Origin: Bacteroidota bacterium
GTDB lineage: Bacteria; Bacteroidota; Bacteroidia; Bacteroidales; UBA12077
Assembly: GCA_020444275.1 (NCBI GenBank)
Contig: JAHLLG010000005.1
Coordinates: forward strand, 214,004-278,003
Length of the DNA stretch: 64,000 nucleotides
Direction: 5' to 3'
The position numbers and the translations under genes were made by a program. Below the pieces are notes generated by a model. It did not search any database. It was given only the letters and a program-made list of their open reading frames with translations, and was not told where the DNA came from. Shown here piece after piece: positions 37,669-47,024 of this stretch. Numbering within the stretch: the stretch's first letter is position 1; each line of letters begins with the position of its first letter.

Positions 37669-39006
37669 ATGAGTAAACGAATTGTCATATTAGGCGCTGG
37701 TGAAAGTGGAGTTGGATCTGCTATTCTTGCTAAAAAGAATGGTGCGGATGTTTTCGTGTCTGATTTTGGAGCTATAAAAGCTAAATACAAAGAAAGGCTT
37801 AATGAACTGGGTATTAGCTGGGAAGAAAAAAAGCATACTAAAGATTTAATTCTTAATGCTGATGAGATAATAAAAAGCCCGGGAATCCCTGAAAAGGTTG
37901 ATATAGTAAAATCGGCAATAGAAAAGGGAATTCCTGTGATATCAGAAATTGAATATGCATCAAGGTATACCGATGCTTATAAAATTTGTATCACTGGCAG
38001 CAATGGCAAAACAACTACAACCAAGTTGATTTATCATATCCTTAAAAATGCCGGATTGAATGTTGGATTAGCAGGAAATGTTGGCCAAAGTTGGGCACAA
38101 CAGGTTGCTGAAAAGAATTACGATTATTATGTGATCGAGCTAAGTAGTTTTCAATTAGATGGCATGTATGATTTCAAAGCGGATATTGCCATTTTAATGA
38201 ATATTACTCCAGATCACTTGGATCGCTACGAAGAAGGAATGACAGGATATACCAATTCTAAGTTCAGGATCATACAAAATCAAACAGCCGATGATTTTTT
38301 CATTTTTTCGGCGGATGATGAGGTAACTAAAAACGAAGTTCAGAAAAGAGAAATAAAAGCAAAAAAACTACCTTTTTCATTAAAACAAAATTTTGATGAG
38401 GGAGCATATACAAAAGAAGAAACCCTAATAATAAAATATAAATCAAACGAGCTAACTATGTCTATACACGATCTAGCTTTAAAAGGGCAGCATAATACAT
38501 ACAATTCTATGGCTGCCGGAATTGCCGCACAAGTGCTTAAAATTCGAAAGGAAGATATTCGCGAAAGCCTGAGTAACTTCCAGGGTGTTGAGCATAGACT
38601 TGAACCGGTTTTAAAGGTTCATGGTATTGAATTTATCAACGATTCGAAAGCAACTAATGTGAACTCTACCTGGTATGCTCTGGAAAGCATGAAAAATGAT
38701 GTAATCTGGATTGCAGGTGGAATTGATAAAGGAAACGATTATTCAATCCTTGAGAATTTAGTGCGAAATAAAGTGAAGGCAATCATTTGTCTTGGCAAAG
38801 ACAATGAGAAAATTCACAAAGCTTTTGGTGCGTATGTTGAAACTATGATTGATGTACAATCAGCATCAGAAGCAGTAAAAACAGCATATTATCTTGCAAA
38901 AAAAGGTGATGCTGTCTTATTGTCGCCAGCTTGTGCAAGCTTCGATTTGTTCGATAATTATGAAGATCGAGGAGATCAGTTTAAGCAAGCAGTGAGAGAA
39001 CTATAG
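37669..39006 (+). CDS. murD: UDP-N-acetylmuramoyl-L-alanine--D-glutamate ligase
   Basis: A 445-residue Mur ligase adding D-glutamate. An N-terminal Rossmann-like domain begins with IVILGAGESGVGSAILAKK. The ATP loop is ITGSNGKTTTTKLI (about 107-120). ELSSFQLDGMYDFKADIAIL and NITPDHLDRY follow, and the C-terminal domain has FINDSKATN and SPACASFDLF. All core residues are present. It starts 5 bases after mraY. Confidence 0.96.
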   Translation: MSKRIVILGAGESGVGSAILAKKNGADVFVSDFGAIKAKYKERLNELGISWEEKKHTKDLILNADEIIKSPGIPEKVDIVKSAIEKGIPVISEIEYASRYTDAYKICITGSNGKTTTTKLIYHILKNAGLNVGLAGNVGQSWAQQVAEKNYDYYVIELSSFQLDGMYDFKADIAILMNITPDHLDRYEEGMTGYTNSKFRIIQNQTADDFFIFSADDEVTKNEVQKREIKAKKLPFSLKQNFDEGAYTKEETLIIKYKSNELTMSIHDLALKGQHNTYNSMAAGIAAQVLKIRKEDIRESLSNFQGVEHRLEPVLKVHGIEFINDSKATNVNSTWYALESMKNDVIWIAGGIDKGNDYSILENLVRNKVKAIICLGKDNEKIHKAFGAYVETMIDVQSASEAVKTAYYLAKKGDAVLLSPACASFDLFDNYEDRGDQFKQAVREL

Positions 39007-39044
39007 TAAAATTAACTGTAAAAAGTTAAAAATCTGATACGAAT

Positions 39045-40238
39045 ATGAGATTAAAGGAGGTACTGTCTAAATATTTTAAGGGTGACAGAGTAATATGGGG
39101 AGTGGTTTTCACACTTTCAATATTCTCATTGTTAGCTGTTTATAGCTCGACAGGTACACTTGCATATAAATATCAGGAAGGCAATACGGCATATTATATT
39201 ATTAAGCATTTTGTATTATTGGTTGTTGGCTTAAGTATCATTTATATTACACATTTAATACCTTATAAATACTATTCAAGATTATCACAACTTTTCTTAT
39301 ACCTGTCGATTTTCTTATTAGCAATTACGTTGATAATGGGTACAAGTTTAAACCAGGCATCACGTTGGTTAACTTTACCAGGATTAGGGTTTACAATACA
39401 AACATCCGACTTTGCAAAATTAGCATTGATTATGTATATAGCTCGGGTGTTATCGTTAAAGCAGGCGAACAATAAGTTAAACGATTTTAACGGAGTGTTT
39501 GTGTCGTTAATATTGCCGGTTCTTTTGGTTTGTGGACTCATTATGCCGGCTAACCTTTCCACAGCACTTATATTATTTGTAACATCATTTCTTCTAATGT
39601 TTGTTGGGCGTGTGAAAATAAAATACTTAGTAGCGGTTAGTGGTGTGGGAGCTTTAATTGTAGCATTAGTTATTGCAGGAATCATTATAAAAGGCGAAAA
39701 TACAGGTCGAATTGGAACATGGCAAAATCGTATTGAAAGTTATGTGGATGGAGACAGTGGAGATAATTATCAGGTAGAACAAAGTAAAATTGCTATAGCA
39801 ACTGGTGGTATTTTTGGTAAGGGTCCAGGAAATAGCACCCAAAGAAACTTCTTGCCACATCCATATTCCGATTTTATCTATTCTATAATTGTAGAGGAGT
39901 ATGGCTTTTTTGGAGGAGTTATTGTATTGTTTTTATATCTGTTCTTATTATACCGAGCAGGCGTAATTGTGCGAAAAAGTCGAAGAACATTTGCGGCATT
40001 CCTGGCATTCGGATTAACAGTAAGTCTGGTTTTTCAGGCGCTGATTAATATGGGAGTTGCCGTTCACCTTTTTCCGGTAACAGGACAAACACTTCCATTA
40101 GTAAGTATGGGAGGTTCGTCTATTTTATTTACAGGTGTTGCGTTTGGAATAATTTTAAGCGTAAGCCGAAGTATCGATAAAACAGAAGAGTTAATTGCAG
40201 CACCAGCAGCAGAAAATAAAGAAGATGACGAAGAGTAA
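39045..40238 (+). CDS. ftsW: Septal peptidoglycan glycosyltransferase FtsW
   Basis: A 397-residue SEDS-family protein with about ten helices that polymerises lipid II together with FtsI. WLTLPGLGFTIQTSDFAKLALIMY (about 102-125) and the PHPYSDFIYSIIVEEYGFFG loop are its strongest signatures, and the late LFPVTGQTLPLVSMGGSS follows. It could in principle be RodA, but its place in the cluster between murD and murG is that of FtsW. The murG start lies inside its last codons (14-base overlap). Confidence 0.93.
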   Translation: MRLKEVLSKYFKGDRVIWGVVFTLSIFSLLAVYSSTGTLAYKYQEGNTAYYIIKHFVLLVVGLSIIYITHLIPYKYYSRLSQLFLYLSIFLLAITLIMGTSLNQASRWLTLPGLGFTIQTSDFAKLALIMYIARVLSLKQANNKLNDFNGVFVSLILPVLLVCGLIMPANLSTALILFVTSFLLMFVGRVKIKYLVAVSGVGALIVALVIAGIIIKGENTGRIGTWQNRIESYVDGDSGDNYQVEQSKIAIATGGIFGKGPGNSTQRNFLPHPYSDFIYSIIVEEYGFFGGVIVLFLYLFLLYRAGVIVRKSRRTFAAFLAFGLTVSLVFQALINMGVAVHLFPVTGQTLPLVSMGGSSILFTGVAFGIILSVSRSIDKTEELIAAPAAENKEDDEE

Positions 40239-41325
40239 AAATATAATCATTAGTGGTGGAGGAACAGGAGGTCACGTGTTCCCGGCAATTTCTATAGCAA
40301 ATGCTATTAAAGAAATTGAACCGGAAACAAATATTCTTTTTGTTGGTGCTTTGGGTAAAATTGAAATGGAAAAAGTTCCTGCAGCTGGATATGAAATTAT
40401 TGGTTTACCTGTTGCCGGGCTGCAACGAAAATTAACGATAAAAAATATAAGTTTCATATTTAAATTAATAAAGAGCCTCAGAAAATCGAAACAGATAATA
40501 AAAGATTTTAAACCAGATGTTGTGGTTGGGGTAGGTGGATATGCAAGCGGACCGGTTTTACGAAAAGCAAATCAAAGAGGGATTCCGAGTTTAATTCAGG
40601 AACAGAATTCATATGCCGGAATCACCAATAAGCTATTGGCAAAAAAGGCGCAAAAAATCTGTGTTGCATATGAAGGCATGGAAAAATATTTTCCCAAAGA
40701 AAAAATTATGTTAACAGGAAATCCTGTTCGACAGGATTTGTTAGATAAAATTGGAAGTAAAAATGAAGCTATAAAACATTTTAGTTTAGCTGAAAATAAA
40801 AAGACAATTTTGGTTATTGGAGGTAGTTTAGGAGCTCGAACAGTAAATCAAAGTGTAATGGAAGATATTGAAAAAATTGGCAATTCTGATTTTCAGCTTT
40901 TGTGGCAAACTGGAAAATACTATTACGAGGAGGCCAAAAAGGTAGCTGATCAATCTGGATTTAAAAATATAAAAGTTCTTGACTTTATTAAACGAATGGA
41001 TTTTGCATATTCTGTTGCTGATGTTATTATTTCAAGGGCAGGAGCAGGAACAATATCGGAACTATGTTTAGTAGGTAAACCTGTTATATTGGTTCCGTCG
41101 CCTAATGTAGCTGAAGATCATCAAACCAAAAATGCTATGGCGTTGGTGAACAGAAATGCTGCTATTATGATTAGAGATGTTGAAGCAAAGGAGAACTTAA
41201 TAAGAACAGCGCTTGATTTAATAAGTAATGAGGAACAAATAAAATCATTATCTGAAAATATAAAAGGAATGGCTTTGCGCGATTCTGCAAAAATAATTGC
41301 TGAAGAAGTTTTAAAATTAAGCTAA
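40225..41325 (+). CDS. murG: Lipid II synthase MurG
   Basis: A 366-residue GT-B glycosyltransferase joining GlcNAc to lipid I at the inner membrane face. I chose the ATG at 40225 (MTKSKNIIISGGGTGGHVFP); an upstream in-frame ATG at 40195 would add ten Gln/Lys-rich residues not seen in the family. GGGTGGHVFPA is the N-terminal lipid-binding loop; VVGVGGYASGPVL and VIGGSLGAR follow. The C-terminal SRAGAGTISELCLVGKP is the UDP-GlcNAc site. It overlaps ftsW by 14 bases. An unusual hairpin and an ORF6N gene follow instead of murC. Confidence 0.95.
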   Translation: MTKSKNIIISGGGTGGHVFPAISIANAIKEIEPETNILFVGALGKIEMEKVPAAGYEIIGLPVAGLQRKLTIKNISFIFKLIKSLRKSKQIIKDFKPDVVVGVGGYASGPVLRKANQRGIPSLIQEQNSYAGITNKLLAKKAQKICVAYEGMEKYFPKEKIMLTGNPVRQDLLDKIGSKNEAIKHFSLAENKKTILVIGGSLGARTVNQSVMEDIEKIGNSDFQLLWQTGKYYYEEAKKVADQSGFKNIKVLDFIKRMDFAYSVADVIISRAGAGTISELCLVGKPVILVPSPNVAEDHQTKNAMALVNRNAAIMIRDVEAKENLIRTALDLISNEEQIKSLSENIKGMALRDSAKIIAEEVLKLS

Positions 41326-41332
41326 CAGAAGG

Positions 41333-41365
41333 AGACCTAACAGGTTTCAGAAACCTGTTAGGTCT
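41333..41365. repeat. Perfect 15-bp inverted repeat between murG and ORF6N gene
   Basis: AGACCTAACAGGTTT and AAACCTGTTAGGTCT surround the 3-base loop CAG and are followed by TTAAAA. The hairpin starts 8 bases past the murG stop and lies inside the dcw operon. It lacks a T run, so it is more likely an intergenic repeat than a full terminator. Confidence 0.75.
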
Positions 41366-41380
41366 TTAAAAATAAATAAA

Positions 41381-41878
41381 ATGCAAGTTTTAACAGAAGA
41401 AAAAATAATTAATAAAATTTATGTAATTCGGGGTAAGAAAGTTATGATTGATAAAGATCTTGCTGAGTTATATGACGTTGAAACAAAGCAGTTGAAGAGG
41501 TCAGTCAGAAGGAATATTGAACGATTTCCTGATGATTTGAGGAGCCAAATTGACACCTCAAGTTGGGGTGGTACTCGTTATATGCCATTGGTTTTTACAG
41601 AACAAGGTGTTGCAATGCTCTCAAGTGTATTAAATAGTGATCGAGCAATTGCTGTAAACATCCAAATAATACGAGTTTTTACGAAAATGCGTGAGATGCT
41701 CGAAACACATAAAGAGATTTTACAGAAGATTGATCTGTTACAGCGGAAAGAAATTGAACAAGATGAAAAAATCATGTTAATTTTTGAATATATAAAACAA
41801 TTAGAACAATCGAAGCAACAAGAATTAGAACAAAAAAGAAGAAACCGGATTGGGTATAAAAAATCTGATAAGGAATAA
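41381..41878 (+). CDS. ORF6N-domain protein inserted in the dcw cluster
   Basis: A 165-residue protein with the phage-type ORF6N domain (about 5-110): YVIRGKKVMIDKDLAELY, then KRSVRRNIERFPDD, SSWGGTRYMPLVFTEQGVAMLSSVLNS and IQIIRVFTKMREML. A coiled coil of lysine and glutamate follows (about 115-160). In relatives about a dozen residues separate RFPDD from LRSQ; here the two are fused, as by an in-frame deletion. The domain occurs in phage antirepressors, and Bacteroidota carry many scattered copies whose role is unclear. It is cotranscribed with murC (7 bases away), with no division-gene relatives known to me. Confidence 0.85.
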   Translation: MQVLTEEKIINKIYVIRGKKVMIDKDLAELYDVETKQLKRSVRRNIERFPDDLRSQIDTSSWGGTRYMPLVFTEQGVAMLSSVLNSDRAIAVNIQIIRVFTKMREMLETHKEILQKIDLLQRKEIEQDEKIMLIFEYIKQLEQSKQQELEQKRRNRIGYKKSDKE

Positions 41879-41885
41879 AATTAAA

Positions 41886-43262
41886 ATGAATATTAAAGAA
41901 ATACATAACGTTTATTTTTTAGGCATCGGAGGAATAGGGATGAGTGCCATAGCGCGCTATTTTAAGACTTTGGGTAAGAATGTGGCTGGTTACGATAGAG
42001 TCTCTAAACCTTTAACTAAAGAACTAATTGAAGAAGGAATTGATATTCATTTTGAGGATAATATTGATAAAATACCTTACGATTATCGAGATAATGTGTA
42101 TACGCTAGTGGTATACACTCCTGCGGTTCCGGATGATCTTAATGAGTTAAATTTTTTCAGAGCCAATGGATTTGCAATTAAAAAACGATCAGAAGTGCTA
42201 GGAATGCTTTCACAACAAAAGAAATGTATTGCGATTGCCGGAACGCATGGCAAAACAACTATTACAACCATGATTGCACATTTAATGCGGCAATCGCGAA
42301 TGGGATGTAATGCTTTTTTGGGTGGAATTTCCAAAAATTATAAAACAAATTATTTAGTTGATAAACAAAGTAAGTATGTGGTGGTAGAGGCCGATGAGTT
42401 CGATCGTTCGTTCTTAAAGCTTAATCCACAAAAAGCAATAATTACGGCTGTTGATGCAGATCATTTAGATATTTATTCCGATCAGAATGATTTGAAAGAT
42501 GCATTTAAACAGTTTATAAACCAGATTAATCCGGGAGGTAAATTAGTGATTAAAGCTGACCTGGATTTTGTAACTCCTCAGCGCGATGATATAGATGTTT
42601 ACACCTATTCAATCCATGGAGAAACTGATTTCAAAGCGGAAAATATCCGTATTGAAAACGGATTATATGTCTTTGATTTTGTAGGTGTAAAAGGCAGGAT
42701 TAACAATCTAACATTAGGATTGCCTGGTTTATTGAATGTTGAAAATGCAATTGGAGCAATAGCACTGGCAACGATTTCAGGAGTGCATAACGATGAGATT
42801 TTTAATGCATTGGGTAAATTTAAAGGAATCAAACGTAGGTTCGATTATCAGGTTCATCGTGATGATTTTGTTTATATCGATGATTATGCGCATCATCCTG
42901 AGGAATTAAAAGCATCGATACGTTCAACAAAAGAATTATTTAAGGACAAAAAAATAACAGGAATCTTTCAGCCGCATTTATATACACGCACAAGAGATTT
43001 TGCAGATGAATTTGCAAAAAGCCTGGATTTGTTAGATGAGATCATATTATTGGATATTTATCCAGCCAGGGAAGAACCAATAGCTGGTGTAACATCAGAA
43101 ATAATATTTAACAAAATAGAAAATAAAAATAAAACGCTTTGTAGTAAGAACGAATTATTAAAAATACTGAAAAATAAAAAACCCGAGGTTTTAATGACTT
43201 TGGGTGCAGGTGATATTGACGATTTGATAGAACCAATTAAAAATATGTATAGTATATTTTAG
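41886..43262 (+). CDS. murC: UDP-N-acetylmuramate--L-alanine ligase
   Basis: A 458-residue Mur ligase adding the first residue (L-alanine). I take the ATG at 41886 (MNIKEIHNVYFLGIGGIGMSAIARYF); an in-frame ATG at 41850 lies inside the preceding ORF6N gene. The ATP loop is AGTHGKTTITTMI (about 111-123), with VVEADEFDRSFL, DADHLDIY and a YIDDYAHHPEELKASI histidine segment. All core residues are present. It ends directly next to the ftsQ start, with no bases between. Confidence 0.95.
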   Translation: MNIKEIHNVYFLGIGGIGMSAIARYFKTLGKNVAGYDRVSKPLTKELIEEGIDIHFEDNIDKIPYDYRDNVYTLVVYTPAVPDDLNELNFFRANGFAIKKRSEVLGMLSQQKKCIAIAGTHGKTTITTMIAHLMRQSRMGCNAFLGGISKNYKTNYLVDKQSKYVVVEADEFDRSFLKLNPQKAIITAVDADHLDIYSDQNDLKDAFKQFINQINPGGKLVIKADLDFVTPQRDDIDVYTYSIHGETDFKAENIRIENGLYVFDFVGVKGRINNLTLGLPGLLNVENAIGAIALATISGVHNDEIFNALGKFKGIKRRFDYQVHRDDFVYIDDYAHHPEELKASIRSTKELFKDKKITGIFQPHLYTRTRDFADEFAKSLDLLDEIILLDIYPAREEPIAGVTSEIIFNKIENKNKTLCSKNELLKILKNKKPEVLMTLGAGDIDDLIEPIKNMYSIF

Positions 43263-44060
43263 ATGAAGATTTTTAAAAACATATTGGTTTGGAGTTTTAT
43301 CATTGCATATTTAGCAGTGGCCATGAGCTTTGTTAAAGAGCGAAGAGATAAAATCTTGTGTCATGATATTAAAGTAGAGATACTGGATAGTATGTATAAT
43401 GGGTTTATTACCGAAACTGATATTGAAGATTTCTTTCACGAAACCGATATGAATGTAATTGGATCGCCTGTTCAGTCTATCAACACCAAAGAATTGGAAA
43501 GAAAACTGAAAAGATATTCATCGGTTAAAAATGCCGAGGTATATGTAACATTAGAAGGAGATATAAGAGTTCAAATCGATCAGCGAAATCCAATACTACG
43601 TGTAATTAATAAGCGCGGCCAGAGTTATTATATCGATCAGGAAGGAACCATAATGCCGCTATCCAGTAAATACTCATCGCATGTGTTAGTTGCTAATGGT
43701 AATATTGTAGAGCATTACGAAGTAAACCGAACACGCGAATTGTATTGCGATCAACTGGAACAAGAACAATGGGATAAAAATCATCTGATGTGCGATTTGT
43801 ATACATTAAGCAAATTTATTTATGAAGATGAATTCTGGAAAGCTCAAGTAGAACAGATTTATGTGAATAATGAGTGGGAATTTGAGTTAATACCAAGAGT
43901 AGGAGCACATATCATAACTTTTGGTACTATAGAAAACTATCAGAAGAAGTTTAGAAACCTGCGCGCTTTTTATCTGCAAGGATTAAATACTGTAGGTTGG
44001 AACGAATATGAGAAGATTAATTTAAAGTTCGATAATCAAGTAATTTGTACAAAACGATAA
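43263..44060 (+). CDS. ftsQ: Cell division protein FtsQ
   Basis: A 265-residue single-pass membrane protein: short cytoplasmic tail, one helix (about 7-23), a POTRA domain (about 35-105, ITETDIEDFF ... LERKLKRYSSVKNAEVYVTL) and the beta domain (QRNPILRVINKRGQSYYIDQEG). Sequence conservation is low, but the order POTRA then RNPI-R-YYIDQEG is that of FtsQ/DivIB, the central scaffold of FtsL and FtsB in the periplasm. It lies immediately after murC and 4 bases before ftsA. Confidence 0.88.
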   Translation: MKIFKNILVWSFIIAYLAVAMSFVKERRDKILCHDIKVEILDSMYNGFITETDIEDFFHETDMNVIGSPVQSINTKELERKLKRYSSVKNAEVYVTLEGDIRVQIDQRNPILRVINKRGQSYYIDQEGTIMPLSSKYSSHVLVANGNIVEHYEVNRTRELYCDQLEQEQWDKNHLMCDLYTLSKFIYEDEFWKAQVEQIYVNNEWEFELIPRVGAHIITFGTIENYQKKFRNLRAFYLQGLNTVGWNEYEKINLKFDNQVICTKR

Positions 44061-44064
44061 TAAA

Positions 44065-45384
44065 ATGAGTCAAAAAGAAGATTTTGTTGCAGCAATAGAC
44101 ATAGGAACAACCAAGATTGTTGCCATTGTCGGTAAAAGAAAAGAGAACGGCAAGATCGAAATTCTTGGAATTAGTAAAACAGCATCGAAAGGAGTAAAAC
44201 GAGGCGTAGTGCTGAATATTGAGGAAGCAGTAAATTCGATTCAGAAAACTGTTGAAGATGTTCAGTTTACCGTTGGTAAACAAATTTCAGATGTTTATGT
44301 AGGTATTGCCGGACAACACATTAAAAGCATTAAAAACAGAGGTTACATTAATCGCGATTCGTACGACGATGAAATAACCAAAGAAGATATTAATGCTTTA
44401 ATTCAGGATATGTATAAAATTCCGATTGATGTTGGAGAAGAAATTATACATGTTCTGCCACAGAACTATATTGTCGATAATGAAACCGGAGTAAAGAATC
44501 CCGTTGGGATGTCGGGTAAAAGAGTTGAAGCCAATTTCCATATAGTAATTGGTCAAATATCATCGGCAAAAAATATTGGTAAATGCATCAGTAAGGCTGG
44601 TTTAAAATTAAACCAGTTGGTTCTTGAACCACTTGCTTCATCCGAGGCGGTACTAACCGACGATGAAAAAGAGGCCGGTGTTGCATTGGTCGATATTGGA
44701 GGTGGTACAACCGATATTGCGGTCTATTACGATGATATTATCCGACATACGGCCGTTATTCCATTTGGAGGTGATGTGGTAACTAAAGATATCAAAGAGG
44801 GTTGTTCAATCTTGCAGCGTCAGGCTGAACTATTGAAAATTCAATACGGTTCTGCACTGGGTGATCTAGCAAAAGAAGAGGAGGTAGTTTCAATTCCTGG
44901 AATCAGTGGACGCGAACCTAAAGAGATATCATTTAAGAGTTTAGCGTACATTATTCAATCCAGAATGGAGGAAATTTTTGATGCTGTAATTTACGAAATC
45001 GAAAATTCAGGATATTTCGACAGACTAAGTGCCGGTATTGTTTTAACCGGTGGTGGAGCTTTGTTGAAGCATTTACCCGCTTTAGTTAAGTTCAAAACCG
45101 GAATGGATGTTCGCATTGGTTATCCAACAGAGCATTTGGCAACTGATGCCATGGATGAAGTAAATCATCCGATGTTTTCAACAAGTGTGGGTTTGGTTCT
45201 CAAAGGATTTGAGCAAAATCAAAAAACGGTTAAACCTAAAAAAGAAGAAGAACCGGAATTTGAACCAGAAGAAGAAACAGTAGAAGAAAAGATTGAGAAT
45301 AAAAAAGAAAGCAAATCAAATTTCATGAATAATCTGAAAAAGGTTTTTACAGATATCTTCGATGAAGATGATGCTGAAATGTAA
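44065..45384 (+). CDS. ftsA: Cell division protein FtsA
   Basis: A 439-residue actin-like ATPase that ties FtsZ filaments to the membrane. The N-terminal phosphate loop is FVAAIDIGTTKIVAIVG; the 1C-type domain follows at about 85-165. The second phosphate loop is ALVDIGGGTTDIAVYYDD (about 212-229) and the adenosine loop IVLTGGGALLKHLP. A charged linker of about 50 residues (PKKEEEPEFEPEEE) leads to a C-terminal amphipathic helix SNFMNNLKKVFTDIF, the expected membrane anchor. A 141-base gap separates it from ftsZ. Confidence 0.95.
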   Translation: MSQKEDFVAAIDIGTTKIVAIVGKRKENGKIEILGISKTASKGVKRGVVLNIEEAVNSIQKTVEDVQFTVGKQISDVYVGIAGQHIKSIKNRGYINRDSYDDEITKEDINALIQDMYKIPIDVGEEIIHVLPQNYIVDNETGVKNPVGMSGKRVEANFHIVIGQISSAKNIGKCISKAGLKLNQLVLEPLASSEAVLTDDEKEAGVALVDIGGGTTDIAVYYDDIIRHTAVIPFGGDVVTKDIKEGCSILQRQAELLKIQYGSALGDLAKEEEVVSIPGISGREPKEISFKSLAYIIQSRMEEIFDAVIYEIENSGYFDRLSAGIVLTGGGALLKHLPALVKFKTGMDVRIGYPTEHLATDAMDEVNHPMFSTSVGLVLKGFEQNQKTVKPKKEEEPEFEPEEETVEEKIENKKESKSNFMNNLKKVFTDIFDEDDAEM

Positions 45385-45431
45385 ATAGGAAAATAACAAA
45401 ATACAAAATCTGAATAATTAATTTATTGATT

Positions 45432-45483
45432 GGAATTTTGAGGATTGATTATGAATTGAAATTTGAAATTTAGAATTTGAAAA
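45432..45483. repeat. Low-complexity GAATTTGAAATTT repeat between ftsA and ftsZ
   Basis: The only sizeable gap late in the operon (45385-45525) contains several runs of the type GAATTTTG, GAAATTTGAAATTTAGAATTTGAAA. It may be a repeat insertion or an AT-rich promoter for ftsZ; no clear TAnnTTTG is placed right. Confidence 0.4.
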
Positions 45484-45525
45484 CGACTCATTTATTGAAA
45501 AAGTAATCATTAAAACAAAAATATT

Positions 45526-47004
45526 ATGACTGATGAATTAATGAATTTCGATTTACCTGTCGACCGCTCATCCATAATTAAGGTTATTGGAGTAGGCGGT
45601 GGTGGAGGTAACGCAGTCAATCATATGTTTAAGCAAGGTATTCAGGATGTGAACTTTGTGGTTTGTAATACCGATGCTCAGGCATTAGCAAACAGTCCTG
45701 TTACGGTAAAAATTCAGTTAGGCGAATCATTAACCGAAGGTCGCGGTGCTGGAAATAAACCTGAAATTGGACGCCAGGCAGCTATTGAAAATCTCGACGA
45801 TGTTGTTGAAGTACTCGAGGGAAATACCAAAATGGTATTTATCACTGCGGGTATGGGCGGTGGTACAGGAACAGGTGCAGCTCCTGTTATAGCGAAGGCA
45901 GCTAAAGAAATGGGATTATTAACGGTAGCTATCGTAACCATTCCTTTTCGTTTCGAAGGCGAGCGACGAATTAGTCAGGCAGTTGAGGGAATCAACGAAA
46001 TTGAAAAATACGTTGACTCATTACTGGTGATTAATAACGAAAAACTTCGGGAGGTTTGTGGTAATCTCAGATTTTCTGAAGCGTTTAATTATGCCGATAA
46101 TGTGCTGGCAACTGCGGCAAAGGGTATCGCAGAGATCATAACCGTGCCAGGGTATATAAATGTTGATTTTGCCGATGTTGAAACAGTACTTACTGATAGT
46201 GGTGTTGCGCTTATGGGAACCGGAATAGCTAATGGTGAAGATCGTGCTGTTGCAGCAGTTCAGCAAGCACTCACTTCGCCATTGTTAAACGATAATGATA
46301 TACAAGGAACAGAAAATATCTTACTAAATATTACATCCGGAACTGAAGAAATTACTATGGATGAAATTGGCGAAATTGCCGATTATGTAAATAGCGAGGT
46401 AGGATCGAGTCCGAATATAATCTGGGGTACAGGAATGGACGAAAAACTTGGCGAAAGTATAAGTATTACGGTTATTGCCACAGGGTTCGAAAGCAATAGT
46501 ATTCCCGAGCTTTATGCTAAGAAGACAACTAAAAAAACGATCACCTTATCAGATACAGAAAGTACAACACCAAAAAAGAAACCGCCAGTTATTACTCTTA
46601 AAGATGAAAAGGAGCTTGAAGATGAAAGTCTGGATTTTAAGCAACGTACCATCGATTTTGATATTAAAAAGAATCGGAATCCTGAGCCCGACAAGTTTGT
46701 GGTTTTACAGGAACCCGAATCTGAAACTGAGGTTGCTGTAGAAACCAAGAAATCGGAGATTCTGAAAAAACTGAATGAATCACGTGAGCGAATGAAAGAA
46801 CGCCGCATGGATTCTTCAAAAATTAAGGATAATATTGATGAGTTTGAAAGCGAACCGGCTTATAAACGTAAAAATTTAAAGATTGATCAGCCAACAAACA
46901 CAAAATCTTCAAAGGTTTCGAGATACTCTTTAAAAGACGATGAAGATAGCAATGGAGCATCATTAAATCCGAATAATTCGTATTTACACGATAATGTAGA
47001 TTAA
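45526..47004 (+). CDS. ftsZ: Cell division protein FtsZ
   Basis: A 492-residue tubulin-like GTPase forming the Z ring. The N-terminal domain has VIGVGGGGGNAVNHMF, and the tubulin signature is AGMGGGTGTGAAPVIAKAA (about 108-126). NVDFADVETVL is the synergy loop. A long polar linker (about 330-465) follows and the C-terminal peptide reads NNSYLHDNVD, quite unlike the DIPAFLRKQ-type tail of E. coli but as expected in Bacteroidota. This suggests different partners at the tail. Start by a clear ATG after an A-rich leader. Confidence 0.97.
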   Translation: MTDELMNFDLPVDRSSIIKVIGVGGGGGNAVNHMFKQGIQDVNFVVCNTDAQALANSPVTVKIQLGESLTEGRGAGNKPEIGRQAAIENLDDVVEVLEGNTKMVFITAGMGGGTGTGAAPVIAKAAKEMGLLTVAIVTIPFRFEGERRISQAVEGINEIEKYVDSLLVINNEKLREVCGNLRFSEAFNYADNVLATAAKGIAEIITVPGYINVDFADVETVLTDSGVALMGTGIANGEDRAVAAVQQALTSPLLNDNDIQGTENILLNITSGTEEITMDEIGEIADYVNSEVGSSPNIIWGTGMDEKLGESISITVIATGFESNSIPELYAKKTTKKTITLSDTESTTPKKKPPVITLKDEKELEDESLDFKQRTIDFDIKKNRNPEPDKFVVLQEPESETEVAVETKKSEILKKLNESRERMKERRMDSSKIKDNIDEFESEPAYKRKNLKIDQPTNTKSSKVSRYSLKDDEDSNGASLNPNNSYLHDNVD

Positions 47005-47024
47005 TCACCATAAAAAACCACATT

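Noticed and set aside
39272-39685. Minus-strand open frame inside ftsW
   Set aside because: It is antisense to conserved FtsW sequence; shadow composition rich in Ile, Thr and Asn.
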